From Chamaelirium japonicum (taxonomy: Eukaryota; Streptophyta; Magnoliopsida; Liliales; Melanthiaceae): a stretch of 64,000 bases of DNA. The position numbers and the translations under genes are program-made. The stretch spans positions 69,123,744-69,187,743 of the forward strand of contig OX393550.1 of NCBI GenBank assembly GCA_947650365.1. Direction: 5' to 3'. The notes beneath the pieces are model-generated. The model was not told where the DNA came from. It was given only the letters and a program-made list of their open reading frames with translations, and did not search any database. This document shows, piece by piece, positions 1 through 11,059 of the stretch; the stretch's first letter is position 1, and the number at the start of each line of letters is the position of its first letter.

Positions 1-219
1 ACACATCTGACACTAAAGTTAGATCATGTGTGTCCAATCGATATCAGGACCTGTGAAGTGCAAGCTAACTCACAATCCTTACTTAACGAGGATTTCTGAG
101 TATACCCTTCACATCGGTCCAAAGATCTGGACCCGGGTTCGACTGAAACCGACCCACCTTCCTGCTGCGCAATAGATATCTAGCCTCGTAAAACGAATCT
201 GGCTAGAATCTTATCTTCA

Positions 220-760
220 TGCGTAGCCTGTGACAGCAAGAGAATCTTGCTCTGGTTATCTAGAGTTACCTTGATTCCCAGAGCATAACTCGCCTCACTA
301 GGGTCTTTCACATCGAATTGTGATGACTACAAACCTTTACCGTAAACAATATTCTTACGTCATTTTCAATCAGTAGGATATCGTTAACGTAAAGTACTAC
401 GTACACCCTTGTAGCTTTTTTACCTTTCTTGTACCCACTTGGTTTATCATCATTCTGATCAAATCCGTATGAGCGGATTTCCTTGATCAAAATATATATT
501 CCAACTTGGATGCTTGCATCAGTCCATAAATGGACCTTTGCAACTTACATCATATATGTTCCTGACCTACTGACACAAAGCCTGGGGCGATATCATCCAT
601 ATGTCCTTTCCAAATTCCCGTTAGGGAATAACTGTCTTGACATCCATCAACCAGATCTCCCAACTATAATGGGCTGTGATGGATTAAGAGGATCCGTTAT
701 AGACTTAGGCATAGCTACCAGTGAGATGGTTTTGACATAGTCAATCCCTTCTCCTTTGGT
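220..760 (-). pseudogene. Copia reverse transcriptase remnant
   Basis: The longest open piece (308-490) reads VVLYVNDILLIENDV, a degraded form of the copia polymerase motif LYVDDILLIGNDV; the first catalytic Asp of the YVDD box is Asn here. The upstream frame contains SYGFDQNDDKPSGYKK, matching the copia segment before the active site. Between 490 and 760 the minus strand still resembles the MDVKTAFLNG region but with several stops. It is not functional. Confidence 0.8.
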
Positions 761-908
761 AACTAATCTAGCTACTTAAGTCTTAATCGGGTGCTCTTCT
801 AATGCACCTCCTACACCCTGAAGGGTGATAGTGCTATAAGTGTCAAGACTGTTCCAAGGGACATTGATGCATGTTTGCCTCCATGGTCTTTTGTCAGTCA
901 GAGCTATC

Positions 909-1172
909 GGAAGCTCCCACTACTTCTTCGTAGCTCTAGGGATCATCCTCCTGAAACTCTGGATTAACTATCAAAGTTTCTCCATAGTATCTTTCAGGAG
1001 CTCTGATGGTCCCACAACGACGAGGTGGTGGTGGTACAAAGGAAGCTCCCACTACTTCTTCGTAGCTCTAGGGATCATCCTCCTGAAACTATGGATTAAC
1101 TATCGAAGTTTCTCCATAGTATCTTTCAGGAGCTCTGATGGTCCCACAACGACGAAGTGGTGGTGGTACAAA
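909..1172. repeat. 132-bp direct tandem duplication, two copies
   Basis: Copy 1 (909-1040) and copy 2 (1041-1172) both start with GGAAGCTCCCAC and differ at only a few positions by eye. The duplication lies inside the decayed copia element, between the reverse transcriptase and integrase remnants. The close similarity suggests it happened well after the element had lost its coding capacity. Confidence 0.85.
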
Positions 1173-1609
1173 AGTGAATTGTTTCTACAGTGTCTGGTAT
1201 ACTAGTTTCTTGTATCATCTACTCCCACTACGTTTTTCAAATGCGCACTCTCTACTAGTACCTAGTAGTTCACCCAGAACTACCTTACCGGTAAACTTAT
1301 GGTCTATAATATAATCCTGGTCTAGGTAGATGGTATTCGTAGAAACGATTACCTTCCAAACCTCAAGATCATAGAACAGTCCACCTTATGCCTCCTAAGG
1401 GTAACCTACAAATAGATATACCTGGAACTACATCTCCATCTTATCCCTCTTGTCTTTTTGCACAAGTGCAGGACAACCCTATATCTCGAGACTCTATAGT
1501 GTCAGCTTTCGCTTAGACCATAGCTCTCTATAGGTCTGAGGCACTGATCTAGATGAGAGAGGGTTTCAGATATAAACTACTGTTTTAAGGTACAACCCTA
1601 CCAAAGGGT

Positions 1610-1810
1610 GGGTAGTACATTTGGCAATATTCATCATACTACGGACCATGTCAAACAGGGTCCGATTCCTTCTCTCGGAGACTTCATTCTGACGTTTCAT
1701 CCTAGGAGCATTTAACTGGGAGATAATCCCATGCTCCTTCAGGATCCTATGGAACCCATCCGATAGGTTCTCATTCCCTCGATTAAATCGAGAAAACTCC
1801 TATCGTCTGG
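1610..1810 (-). pseudogene. Copia integrase remnant
   Basis: The minus strand encodes, with stops and shifts, a stretch resembling copia integrase core: an LSDGF-type motif, then LKEHGIISQLNAP, then NEVSERRNRTLFDMVRSMM. The last segment is the well conserved VxERRNRTLLDMVRSM block. The distance to the RT remnant is normal for a copia pol, so these belong to one element. Confidence 0.75.
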
Positions 1811-2602
1811 ACGCTCTTGGAACCATAGACGTCAAAATTAACTAACCCCCATACCTTTTGTGGCCCTTTTAGTTATTATGCCTTCTAGATTACACTCAGA
1901 GGTTAGAAGGATCTCCGATGAATCTGTGAACAGAAACTCGGCCTTCTGTTATCTCTGAATTTATCTAAGGCAGAATATCTAAATCAGAGGGGTCACAAAT
2001 GGGATAGCTTCTTCGAAGGATGAATTTTAATTAGACACTGCAGTTGTCATGAAATCTATTTCCGAATTAGGATTAAATACAAAGAGATTTTTCTGATCTA
2101 TTCCTTTAATAATGAAGCTATCTATTCAGTTTAAGATACACACCAACGGTGCTGTCTAAAACTAAAAAACTTCATTTACCTAGGAGGAAACAGAACTACA
2201 TCTCTAAAGATCAAAATCCGTGTTTCGGGAAAACTAAGACAATCATATCTAACAGCTTCCGCAGCGGCTTATGGCATCAGTACCTATGTTAGGATTCCTT
2301 CACTATAAAGTAGCCTTCTGCTTTCCTTGAATCTCTGTAGACCCGAAGTCTACATTCCAAGAAGCATAAGAACTGCTACTAGATAGCGACTCAACTCCTA
2401 ACATCCTGAGGCCATACTCAATCTTCAAATACCCCCTACACTCGCCAAAGCGGAAACACTTCCGTCCTTAGCGTTACCAGACTTAGGATTCCACACCAGT
2501 TTCTGCACTAGAATAGTTTTTGATCTCTTTTAAGTTATTCCCTTAGGTTCTTCTAAAGAAGACCTAGGTTAAGCACTAAAGGCATTGCCTTTAATCTTGA
2601 TC

Positions 2603-2803
2603 TCATCCTTTGTCTCTTGGAAATCTCCTTAGAAGTTCTGCGTTTATCATCTTTAACTTGTTAAAGCTAAAGTCTCTGATAACGCCTTCGAAGGTTCCAG
2701 ACAAGGATGCAAGATAGACGTCTTCCACCACCTCGTCATCTGGTATTATGTCTTTGGAATCTAGTTCGATCTGGAACTCAAGGATGTGTTCCCGAACAAG
2801 CAT
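2603..2803 (-). pseudogene. Possible copia gag remnant
   Basis: This 66-codon frame begins MLVREHILEFQIELDSKD. It recalls the VREHVLxM segment of copia gag proteins, and it lies upstream of integrase in element orientation. The remainder (DEVVEDVYLASLSGTFEGVIRDFSF) is compatible with a gag helix region but not diagnostic. Confidence 0.4.
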
Positions 2804-4929
2804 TCCCTCTGATATCTTGGTACCGACAAGTATCTTGGTGGATAAGCGATGAGTCTACTGACTTCGCCTAACAGATATCTTATGCAAGTAAAACTCTATT
2901 AGAGAAGACCCGGCATATCTCTGACTTGCTTCTAAGGAGTTGTCTGCAAGTCTGCTATGACACAGAACTTTCACATCTCCTCAGATTCTCGCTAGTCATC
3001 ATATGCCCTAGTTAGTGCCCTAGTGATATTTGGACCCATTAGGTCTAGTACAGGGATATTAAGATTACAAGCCAATGTACGTTTTCTACCCTATGCATAA
3101 GCTAAAGTTAGCGCTTTCACTCTACGTAGTTAGAGACCCGATAACTGGTTCTCTTATGGGATAGCGGATAGGGGAACTATATGGTTGAATGAAGAATAAT
3201 GCAGAAAAACTTATTTTATGGATTTTTAAAACAAGCTAATTATATCCAAATGTCAGCGCTACCCTTATAGCGAAGACACCTCTATGGATTAATTTAACCA
3301 TGTATGTAAGATCTCGGAATAGGCTGCACCTGTCCGAGGGGGCAGTGTGCAGGTCATCCGCTTACACGGGTCTTTCCCTTGACCCTATCCAAATCTGCCA
3401 ACTAAGGGCTTTGATGAACCATGGTTATCTTTTGGCCAGTACCACGTGATCACCATTGTCTTCGCAACGAATACCTCATGTGTACTTCGGATGCTTAACC
3501 ACGAGCCTAGGCAATTACGGAACGGAAGTTCTAACGGCCCCCACGAGGGTGAGTAAAGCCTGAACCCTTGGCGCCGTAACCGCCATATCCCGAGGGAGAT
3601 CACTAAGTAACTTGGCATAGAAAAACACAGCTCTCACCCGAGGGGGTTGTTGAGTTATGCCCTCCCACCCGAGCACGAAGTGATTGGCCGTGGAGGCCAG
3701 AGGATCTCTAAAAGTCCTCTCTTGCATCCCTTATTAAATTTGAGGGTTATTTAATGCAAGTATGAGTGTATACTAAGGTCACGACAACCTATACACTAGA
3801 CCCTGGTCATACCGTGCTCCCACTAGCGTTTCAAGCCTTTCGTGAAGCATTAATCGATCTCGGAATATCATAGTCCCTGCCTCAAGTGGATTTCTCCACA
3901 CAAGGGTCACATTACATATCCTAAGAACATAGATGCTTCGCAAACTTGGCTATCACACTAATGCCCTGGAGCCTAACCTAAGGTCAGACTGAAAGGAAAG
4001 GTCTTTCACTACCATGGCGCCTCACTTATAAATTTGACGAATGATGTCATAGTAGAATTCCAACTCATTCTAGGTTTCGATGCTTGCCAAATAGGCACAC
4101 CCGACTAATCGGGTGTTGACCTAATGGGGGCATAACCAAATGTGAGGAATTCATGCTATCATCAAGGGTCAATTAAATAATAGGCGTCACTAGTGGAATC
4201 CTATCCTAATAAGGTCGCTAGAACCCGAGGGGAAAGGGCATCCCTCTAACACAGATAATCAAATTATCGCATCGGGGTTCTCTACAAAAATATAAAGAAC
4301 TACTGAAAGAAACAAGCACACAACTGAATCAAGTTCAGGGTCCGACCCCTGAACCTGACTGGCACAGCGCAGGCTCTCTGTCTCCTTCGCAAGGCTCCTC
4401 GATCCGGTGCAAGCCTCTGTATACGATCTTCTGACGCTTTATGCCCTTTGCCGTCATCGTGTACGCTTCGCCGGATCGCCATCGTCCTCCAAGGTTCCGC
4501 TCATCTTCCCAGTGGTGGATCTCCACGGTAAGTCCTCCTCTTCAATCTGTAACCGAAAAAGATCTAGTACGCTTCGAGCAAGTGCTCGCTCGTACACAAT
4601 TTCCTAGAAAGAAAAGGAAAACAAACCTAGCAAAAGCCTGGGAATCAAGGGTGGTAAATCTTCACCTCTTGCCCGACTATGGCTCTAAAATCTTTCCACA
4701 CACAGAAGAAAAAACAGCCAGACAAAATCGCTAACACGGGGTCCGACCCCCGGTAGCAAGCAATCACATATCCAGAATAATTTTAGAAGCGGCGCCCTGC
4801 AAGAACGATTCATAGAACATACAAAATCTACTATGCATGATCTACTCGTAGAACCCCGATGGCGGCACATACTATTCATGCGCGCACATGACGGTTTCAT
4901 GAAAAACATGAAACGCACACCACTAGCGT

Positions 4930-4941
4930 GCTCTGATACCA
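4930..4941 (-). promoter_or_regulatory. Primer binding site (initiator tRNA-Met type)
   Basis: The minus strand reads TGGTATCAGAGC, the standard copia primer site complementary to the 3' end of initiator tRNA-Met. It lies two bases from the LTR end at 4944. This sets the element's orientation and marks 4944-7272 as the 5' LTR. Confidence 0.9.
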
Positions 4942-4943
4942 AT

Positions 4944-7272
4944 TGTTGGAAATAAATCCATGGTAGAGGCCCGCAGCGGAAGCAAAGTGAAGGTCCGAGG
5001 ACCGTGAGCGGTGTACGTTACATATCAAAATTTTCATCGAAACGATCTATATATGCGTGTATGAATCTAGCATGGCAACTACGCGAACCCCTAACGATGA
5101 TCTAACGCGAAAGAACAAACTAGCATGAATGCATGTTCTAATTATGTTAGATCTACTTGTTAGAGGTCATACCTGCGTGCGGAATCTTTCACCGCGACAA
5201 ATTTCTTCTTTGTCGATGGAGACGGGCTACGGATATGCTCGATATAGCTTCGGTGCGACGGCCATAACTTTCTGCTTCGAACTCCGATTGGGCTGAAATT
5301 TGGACTGCAGGTAGCCAACTTTGAGACGCAACTTTTCCAATAAGTTTCACATCGTTTGGACTTCTGTAGCTCCCGGAATCGCAGAAACAACGTTGATTTT
5401 CTGTGCAGATTCTGGACAGCAAAAGGTTGCGGGAGACGCCTTCTAGTTCACCCGATCTCACACGATGCACGGCACCTCGTCGATGGATCTCTGAGTGCCT
5501 CTATACGACGAGTCTTCTCCTTCTATAAAACACCACGTGAGGAAGACGAGTCGCCATCCAATGGCGCAAGCGAGAGAGAGAGAGACGAGAGAGGAGATGC
5601 GAAGAGAGGAGAGGGGGCGGCTAGGGTTTCCCCATGCCATGGCCGGCCCTAGGGCTTGCATGGCTTTATTAATTTCGTGCACCCTCTCTCTCCTTCTCAT
5701 ATATAGGGCCGGCCTATTCATATGGATAAGGACAGTATGGATAAGGATGATAGATTCAAACCTTATCCCTATATATCTCTTCTTTATCTCTATCCTTTCC
5801 TTGTTTTCGAAAACGGTCAAAACCAGCCCGTTTTCTGCGCCTCATAACCGGCCCCTTCATCGGAGGCAACAACCTCCCGAAACTAATGGGGCCGGCCTTG
5901 ACCAGTCTCTCAACACTTAGGGCCGGCCCCCTTAGTTCATAGTGGCGCATGGTATGACCAAAACGCCCTTATGCCACTAGTTGACCGTTCCTCGTGTACG
6001 AGACTTTGCAAGGCACACATAAGTGAAGTGCTCCAGTGATTTCACTATTCTCTGAGGTTCCCGTAGGGTGCCCCTAGTGAAGTCAACTAGTCAACTCGCA
6101 ACATGTCCCGGTGCATCGCACCCATGTGGCAAAGTCCACTTATGGCAAGGAATTGCTACATGCGTCTCTGCACTAACCTAGGGTTTCCCCTTAGTGCACA
6201 CACGTAGCTACGCATCTACCGTGCACTAGTGCGAAGCACTCACGGAGTGTATGCTTGGACTTCTCGCTTCCTCTAACTACGTTCTGTGTTTCGAGGAGAT
6301 GGTATAAGAACCGTACATAATATCGATAAGGTGGAACCTTCAGGGACCAGGGTTCATGGCTTCCAACTCAGACTCGATCGACACACTACCCGAGTGTACC
6401 ATCGATCCTCTGAGTCCGAGTTAACCTGCGTAGCCACCCAGAGTGCGACGCAGGCTGCACTCCAATCCCCCCGGACTTACTATGTTCTCCCAAATACCCC
6501 TGCTCTCCGCTTAGTATGGTAAACTCGCTGTCCCTCCACTGGTGCCATGATGCAACTCGAGCGGTGGAGAATACCGTCAGACTCGAGTGCTCATATGACT
6601 CGGTTCCTTCCAGGTTGACCACGTACATCGTACCTCCGATAACTCTGCCGAGTAACCGGATCCGTCACCAGTCGAACTGATGACCACCTGGCCAGGGTTT
6701 AATACGACGTAGGTCAGACCAAGGAACGCACCTCCCGTTAGGGGTGTGGATAGCCTGCAGGAGTGACATGCTGATGCAACGCCAGCCGGGTAACCCAGTA
6801 CACCGTGGTTTTGGATCACTGCATCCGGATCCTCACACATTGGTGCGCCAAAGCACCACACAACTGGTTAGTCCACCAGACATGGCTCGTCAGGGTTTAG
6901 GACCGTTTTACCCTAAGCAGAAACACGGTTTAGTGCACCGGTGTCTGCTCACCGATCTGTGCACCGTGTTGGTTCCGTTCGGCCACATACACTGTGCCTG
7001 GTAATGACCGTGGTGGAGACACCCACGCTCTGTCATCCCAACAGCTTAACCTGATAGGGCGACCAACCCTAATCAGAGCTGCGAACGTATTTAGGTTACA
7101 TGGGACCAGTCCCTTGAGTCTCCCACTCAAGAGGATTACCATGTAGCCATGGCTCTCTGTTCTGTAATCAGATCACGTACTAAGGTACGTACCTAGATGC
7201 AATCTTATACTATCAACCATACATAGCTAAACTATAGGTTTTTACGAGCTATAGACCTCACCAATTCTAACA
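4944..7272 (-). mobile_element. 5' LTR (about 2.3 kb) of the copia element
   Basis: The block runs from TGTTGGAA next to the primer site to TTCTAACA at 7272, so in element orientation it starts TGTTAGAA and ends TTCCAACA, with short inverted termini. A TATATA box on the minus strand at 5699-5705 sits in GGCCGGCC-rich sequence, placing U3 at about 5.7-7.27 kb and R/U5 at 4.94-5.67 kb. The second LTR is outside the window, so the outer boundary rests on the terminal dinucleotides only. The length is large for copia but known in some lineages. Open frames here are chance. Confidence 0.7.
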
Positions 7273-7370
7273 CTTATGGCCCAATCAGGTCCTGCCATAT
7301 TGTCCATTAGATAGAGAGTGACACGGAGAGAGCAAAAAAAAAAATTAAAGCCGTTAATTTAGTTGCCCCA

Positions 7371-7391
7371 AACCACGATATCATCGTGGTT
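7371..7391. repeat. Short near-perfect palindrome
   Basis: AACCACGAT-ATC-ATCGTGGTT is a 9-bp-arm palindrome, flanked by CCCC on the left and GGGG on the right, which extends the dyad. It lies about 100 bp beyond the LTR end. It may be a degenerate insertion scar; no function is evident. Confidence 0.5.
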
Positions 7392-7445
7392 CGGGGGTCC
7401 GACCATTGGCTTTGGGTCAGTTTGTTTAGGGGTTGTCCCCTCCAG

Positions 7446-7447
<2 letters not shown>

Positions 7448-7509
<62 letters not shown>
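7448..7509. repeat. (GA)n microsatellite
   Basis: About 62 bp of uninterrupted GA repeat. Open frames across it (SLSLSL or ERERER) are artefacts. Confidence 0.98.
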
Positions 7510-7512
<3 letters not shown>

Positions 7513-7606
7513 CAACCTAGAGGGAAGGGGGTTCCGAGTTAAAACGTTACCATAATCGTTAGTTTGCATTTCGGTCGGGCTGAATGGGAGCGACAGCTGC
7601 CAAGGT

Positions 7607-7850
7607 TTTGTTGCCACATTCGAATCATTATTGACACCCTCGAATTATTAGACCTCTTAATAATATTGTTACCGCTTTCGAAATGTTCCGTTGCCGCTCT
7701 CAAAATATTATGAAACCCCTCCCTCCCCTCTCGAAATAATATCGTTGCCAATGAATTATTATTGCCGCTCCCAAAATATTGTCGCCACCCTCGAAATATT
7801 ATTACCGCCCTCAAAATATTTTCGTCGCTCTCGAAATCATTTTCGTGACC
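7607..7850. repeat. Degenerate 21-bp minisatellite
   Basis: About eleven diverged units follow the pattern TTGCCGCYCTCRAAATATTA, with unit lengths of roughly 18-24 bp. Examples lie near 7660, 7690, 7760, 7785 and 7805. The array ends at the TA microsatellite. It has no coding meaning; the open frames through it change register between units. Confidence 0.75.
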
Positions 7851-7871
7851 TTGGGCACGGGGTTTTTACTA

Positions 7872-8078
<207 letters not shown>

Positions 8079-8137
8079 CTACCATGTGATACCAAAGGCC
8101 TCGGCTTTATAAAATGAAAAACAAATTTATTAGGCCC

Positions 8138-8693
<556 letters not shown>

Positions 8694-8972
8694 TAGGGTA
8701 AAAAAGGGGGTTATTTTGACTTTACTCCCCAAATTGTCTTGAATTAGACTTTACCCCCCATATTTCATTAATTAGACTTTATCCTCCAAAACTAACTGTC
8801 TCGTCAGCTCACCAGCCAAAACTTTATTTCTTTTCCGTTAGCTCACCCTTTCTCTTAGATGGTGAGCTGACAGAACAATTAGTTATGGAGAGTAAAGTCT
8901 AATTAATGAAATAATAGGGGGTAAAGTCTAATTCATGGTAAAATTTGGGGCGCAAAGTCAAAATAACCCTAA
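8694..8972. mobile_element. Foldback MITE
   Basis: The two halves are near mirror images on opposite strands. Both ends carry TAGGGT and TTATTTTGACTTT near the termini, followed by repeated (T/G)AATTAGACTTTA blocks, and the centre contains GTCAGCTCACC with its inverse GGTGAGCTGAC at about 8865. The arms are about 120 bp each. There is no coding capacity. A clear target duplication was not resolved, so the superfamily is left open. Confidence 0.8.
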
Positions 8973-9164
8973 AAAAAATGTTCAAACATTACGATTTGTA
9001 GTATACCACGTCTTCTCTTGTAATTGCAAACTCACATCTAATATTCTGATCTTCTCAATCCATTTCATCTAGAAGGCTTACAACTAAAATTATATCAAAT
9101 GAACTGCGTTGGTAATAATCTATTATTTTTTTTTAAAAAAATCATATTTTATCACGGTATATAG

Positions 9165-9500
9165 TTCTCTGTCGGTAATATAGTTATTATAGCCGACGGT
9201 AATAATGTAGCCGTTGGTAATATACCTATTATTGCCGACGGATATCCTGTGATCCGTCGGTAATAATGACGTATATTACCGACGAAAATCAGTTTTACTG
9301 TTGGTGATAATTAAGCATATTACCGACGGACAAAATATTTCTGTCGGCATTAATGATTAATACCAACGGAAATATCATGTCCGTCACAATTTTTTTCCGA
9401 CGCCTTTTTTCCCAACAGCCTAGCGACAAAAATATGTTCCATCAGGATAAATTATTACCGACGGAAATTCAATTGTACCGACGGATATATATCATTTTTT
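9165..9500. repeat. Block of dispersed CCGACGG/CCGTCGG motifs
   Basis: More than a dozen copies of CCGACGG(T/A)AATA or its inverse, many degenerate, occur in both orientations within about 335 bp of AT-rich DNA. Such arrays are typical of the subterminal regions of plant CACTA (En/Spm) elements, where they bind transposase. No CACTA terminus was found at either edge, so this may be a truncated element end. Confidence 0.6.
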
Positions 9501-9775
9501 CTTTTTTCAGACTGTTTGACCACTAATATTTATAAATTGGGATTTCCTTCTCTAAGTAAGGTACGCTTTTAAGCCCCCAGTCTTATTCTTCAAATTTTTC
9601 ATTTTTCTAAGACGTCACTGACTTAAGCGTCAGAGGAGGGATCCGGATGATCTATCTCCAAGTATTCTCTCGTGGGTTTTTGTGCAAATTGACGACTAGA
9701 AAACTCGTGCTGATCTCGATCTCCACACCTAAAGAGTTGGGGTTGCCTTTATTCACAATCTGTTCCTAGCAAAAG

Positions 9776-9938
9776 AAAATGATTTATCGGGTTACACGTA
9801 AATCACAACCTATCTATATAAAAAAACTAAAAAATGACTTATAGGGTTGCCAGTAAATCCCGACCTACCTATATAAAAAATCAAAAAATAACTTACAGGG
9901 TTGCCAGTAAATCAAGACCCGCCGATATAAAAAAATGT
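9776..9938. repeat. Three tandem copies of a 55-bp unit
   Basis: Units begin near 9781, 9836 and 9890. Each contains GACTTATAGGGTTGCCAGTAAATC-like sequence followed by ACCTATATAAAAAA. The repeated TATATAAAA could look like a TATA box, but it is part of the repeat. Confidence 0.85.
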
Positions 9939-10202
9939 GCCGTTTATAGCTGCTGCCTAAAAGCAACCATTTTGAGCTATGCATCTAGTTTGAGCAATAG
10001 GACAGATTTGATGCCATTTAAAGGAAAAAACCCTCTATATTATATTATTATATAAAAAAAGTTTTTGACTTTTCTAGCACGTTATGGCCGTGTTTGGTTG
10101 GCGGGTTTTCGTCACTTGGGAATAGGAAATGAGCCGAAACCCTCACATGATAGAGAAGTCAGAGTGTTTGGTTGACATGTTATCTCATCTAATAGTCTAA
10201 TA

Positions 10203-10505
10203 TCTATACTATATACTAAAATGGAAGCCTATCTCCCGTGTTGTGACACATGTACGTCTCTTAAAGAGTTAGAATTCTTTTTTCGTGTGTGAACGCGGCT
10301 CCTTTTTAAATCCATTTAAAAACCAACCATAAAGATGATAAATTTTTATTCAATGATATTTAATGGTCATTTGATGTTAATCTCTCTCTCTAACAAGTGA
10401 ATCACACTCATTTCAAATTTTACATTTTTTTGAACAGTTGTGATGTCGTATTTGCCAAATGGCGTGCATCAAACACATTCGGGCATTGCCCGGGTTTCTT
10501 ACTAG
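10203..10505 (+). mobile_element. Non-autonomous Helitron, copy 1
   Basis: It begins with TCTATACT after an A and ends ...TTACTAG followed by T, matching Helitron insertion between A and T and the CTRR terminus. Just before the end is the hairpin CGGGCATTGCCCGGG. Length is 303 bp with no open frame of note. Three relatives lie at 10506-10800, 61442-61749 and 62067-62364, sharing GGAAGC near the start, AAGTGAATCACACTCA in the middle and GGCGTGCATCAA before the hairpin. Confidence 0.85.
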
Positions 10506-10800
10506 TTATAATGCTAATATGGAAGCCTCTCTTATGTGTTGACACGTGGAAGTCTTTTAAAGAGTCAAAATCCTTCTTTCATATGTGAACTCGACTCGCT
10601 TTTAAATCCTATTAAAAACCTATCATAAAGATGATAAATACTCATTCAATAATATTTAATAGTCATTTATTGTTAATATCTCTCTCTAATAAGTGAATCA
10701 CACTCACTTTAGATTTCACACTTCTTCGAACAATTGTATGGTTGTTTGTGCCAAATGGCGTGCATCAAGTTCATCCGGGTATTGCCCGGGATCTTACTAG
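10506..10800 (+). mobile_element. Non-autonomous Helitron, copy 2
   Basis: It starts immediately at the 3' end of copy 1 and ends with the same hairpin (CCGGGTATTGCCCGGG) and CTTACTAG. The 5' TC end is degraded (TATAATGC). Head-to-tail placement suggests insertion at the terminus of copy 1, or tandem rolling-circle replication. Confidence 0.8.
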
Positions 10801-11059
10801 TTTGGGAATGAAAACTGGAGACTGGGAATTCATCGGGATTCGAAACACACACACCCCCCCCTCTCGGAACTACTGTGGACCGTTTGATAGGGTCTGAATA
10901 TGCCTGTTCCGCTTTCACCAACACATATGATGCTGTGTAGATAGATACAGCGAACAGGGGACTCCTTAAACCCTTGCGGCTAAAACCCTAGAGGCGCGTC
11001 AAGTAGGATAAAAGCCCCAAGCGATCTGCTGCGGCGGCAGGGAGAAGACGTCGTCCCCC

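Larger units (their letters stand above)
1..4943 (-). mobile_element. Internal region of a decayed Ty1/copia retrotransposon, truncated by the window start
   Basis: Reading the minus strand, copia domains appear in the expected order from high to low coordinates: a gag-like stretch near 2600-2800, integrase near 1610-1810 and reverse transcriptase near 220-760. All are interrupted by stops and frameshifts. The primer binding site and the 5' LTR follow at 4930-7272, which fixes the orientation. RNase H and the 3' LTR must lie before position 1. The 2.1 kb between the gag-like stretch and the primer site has no recognisable protein and is probably leader plus decayed gag. No intact gene was seen here. 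Confidence 0.8.

Noticed and set aside
5458..5920. 120-141-codon frames inside the long copia LTR
   Set aside because: They lie in the LTR promoter and R region and have no family similarity.
9800..9935. TATATAAAA sequences as promoters
   Set aside because: They recur with the 55-bp repeat and have no gene downstream within a sensible distance.
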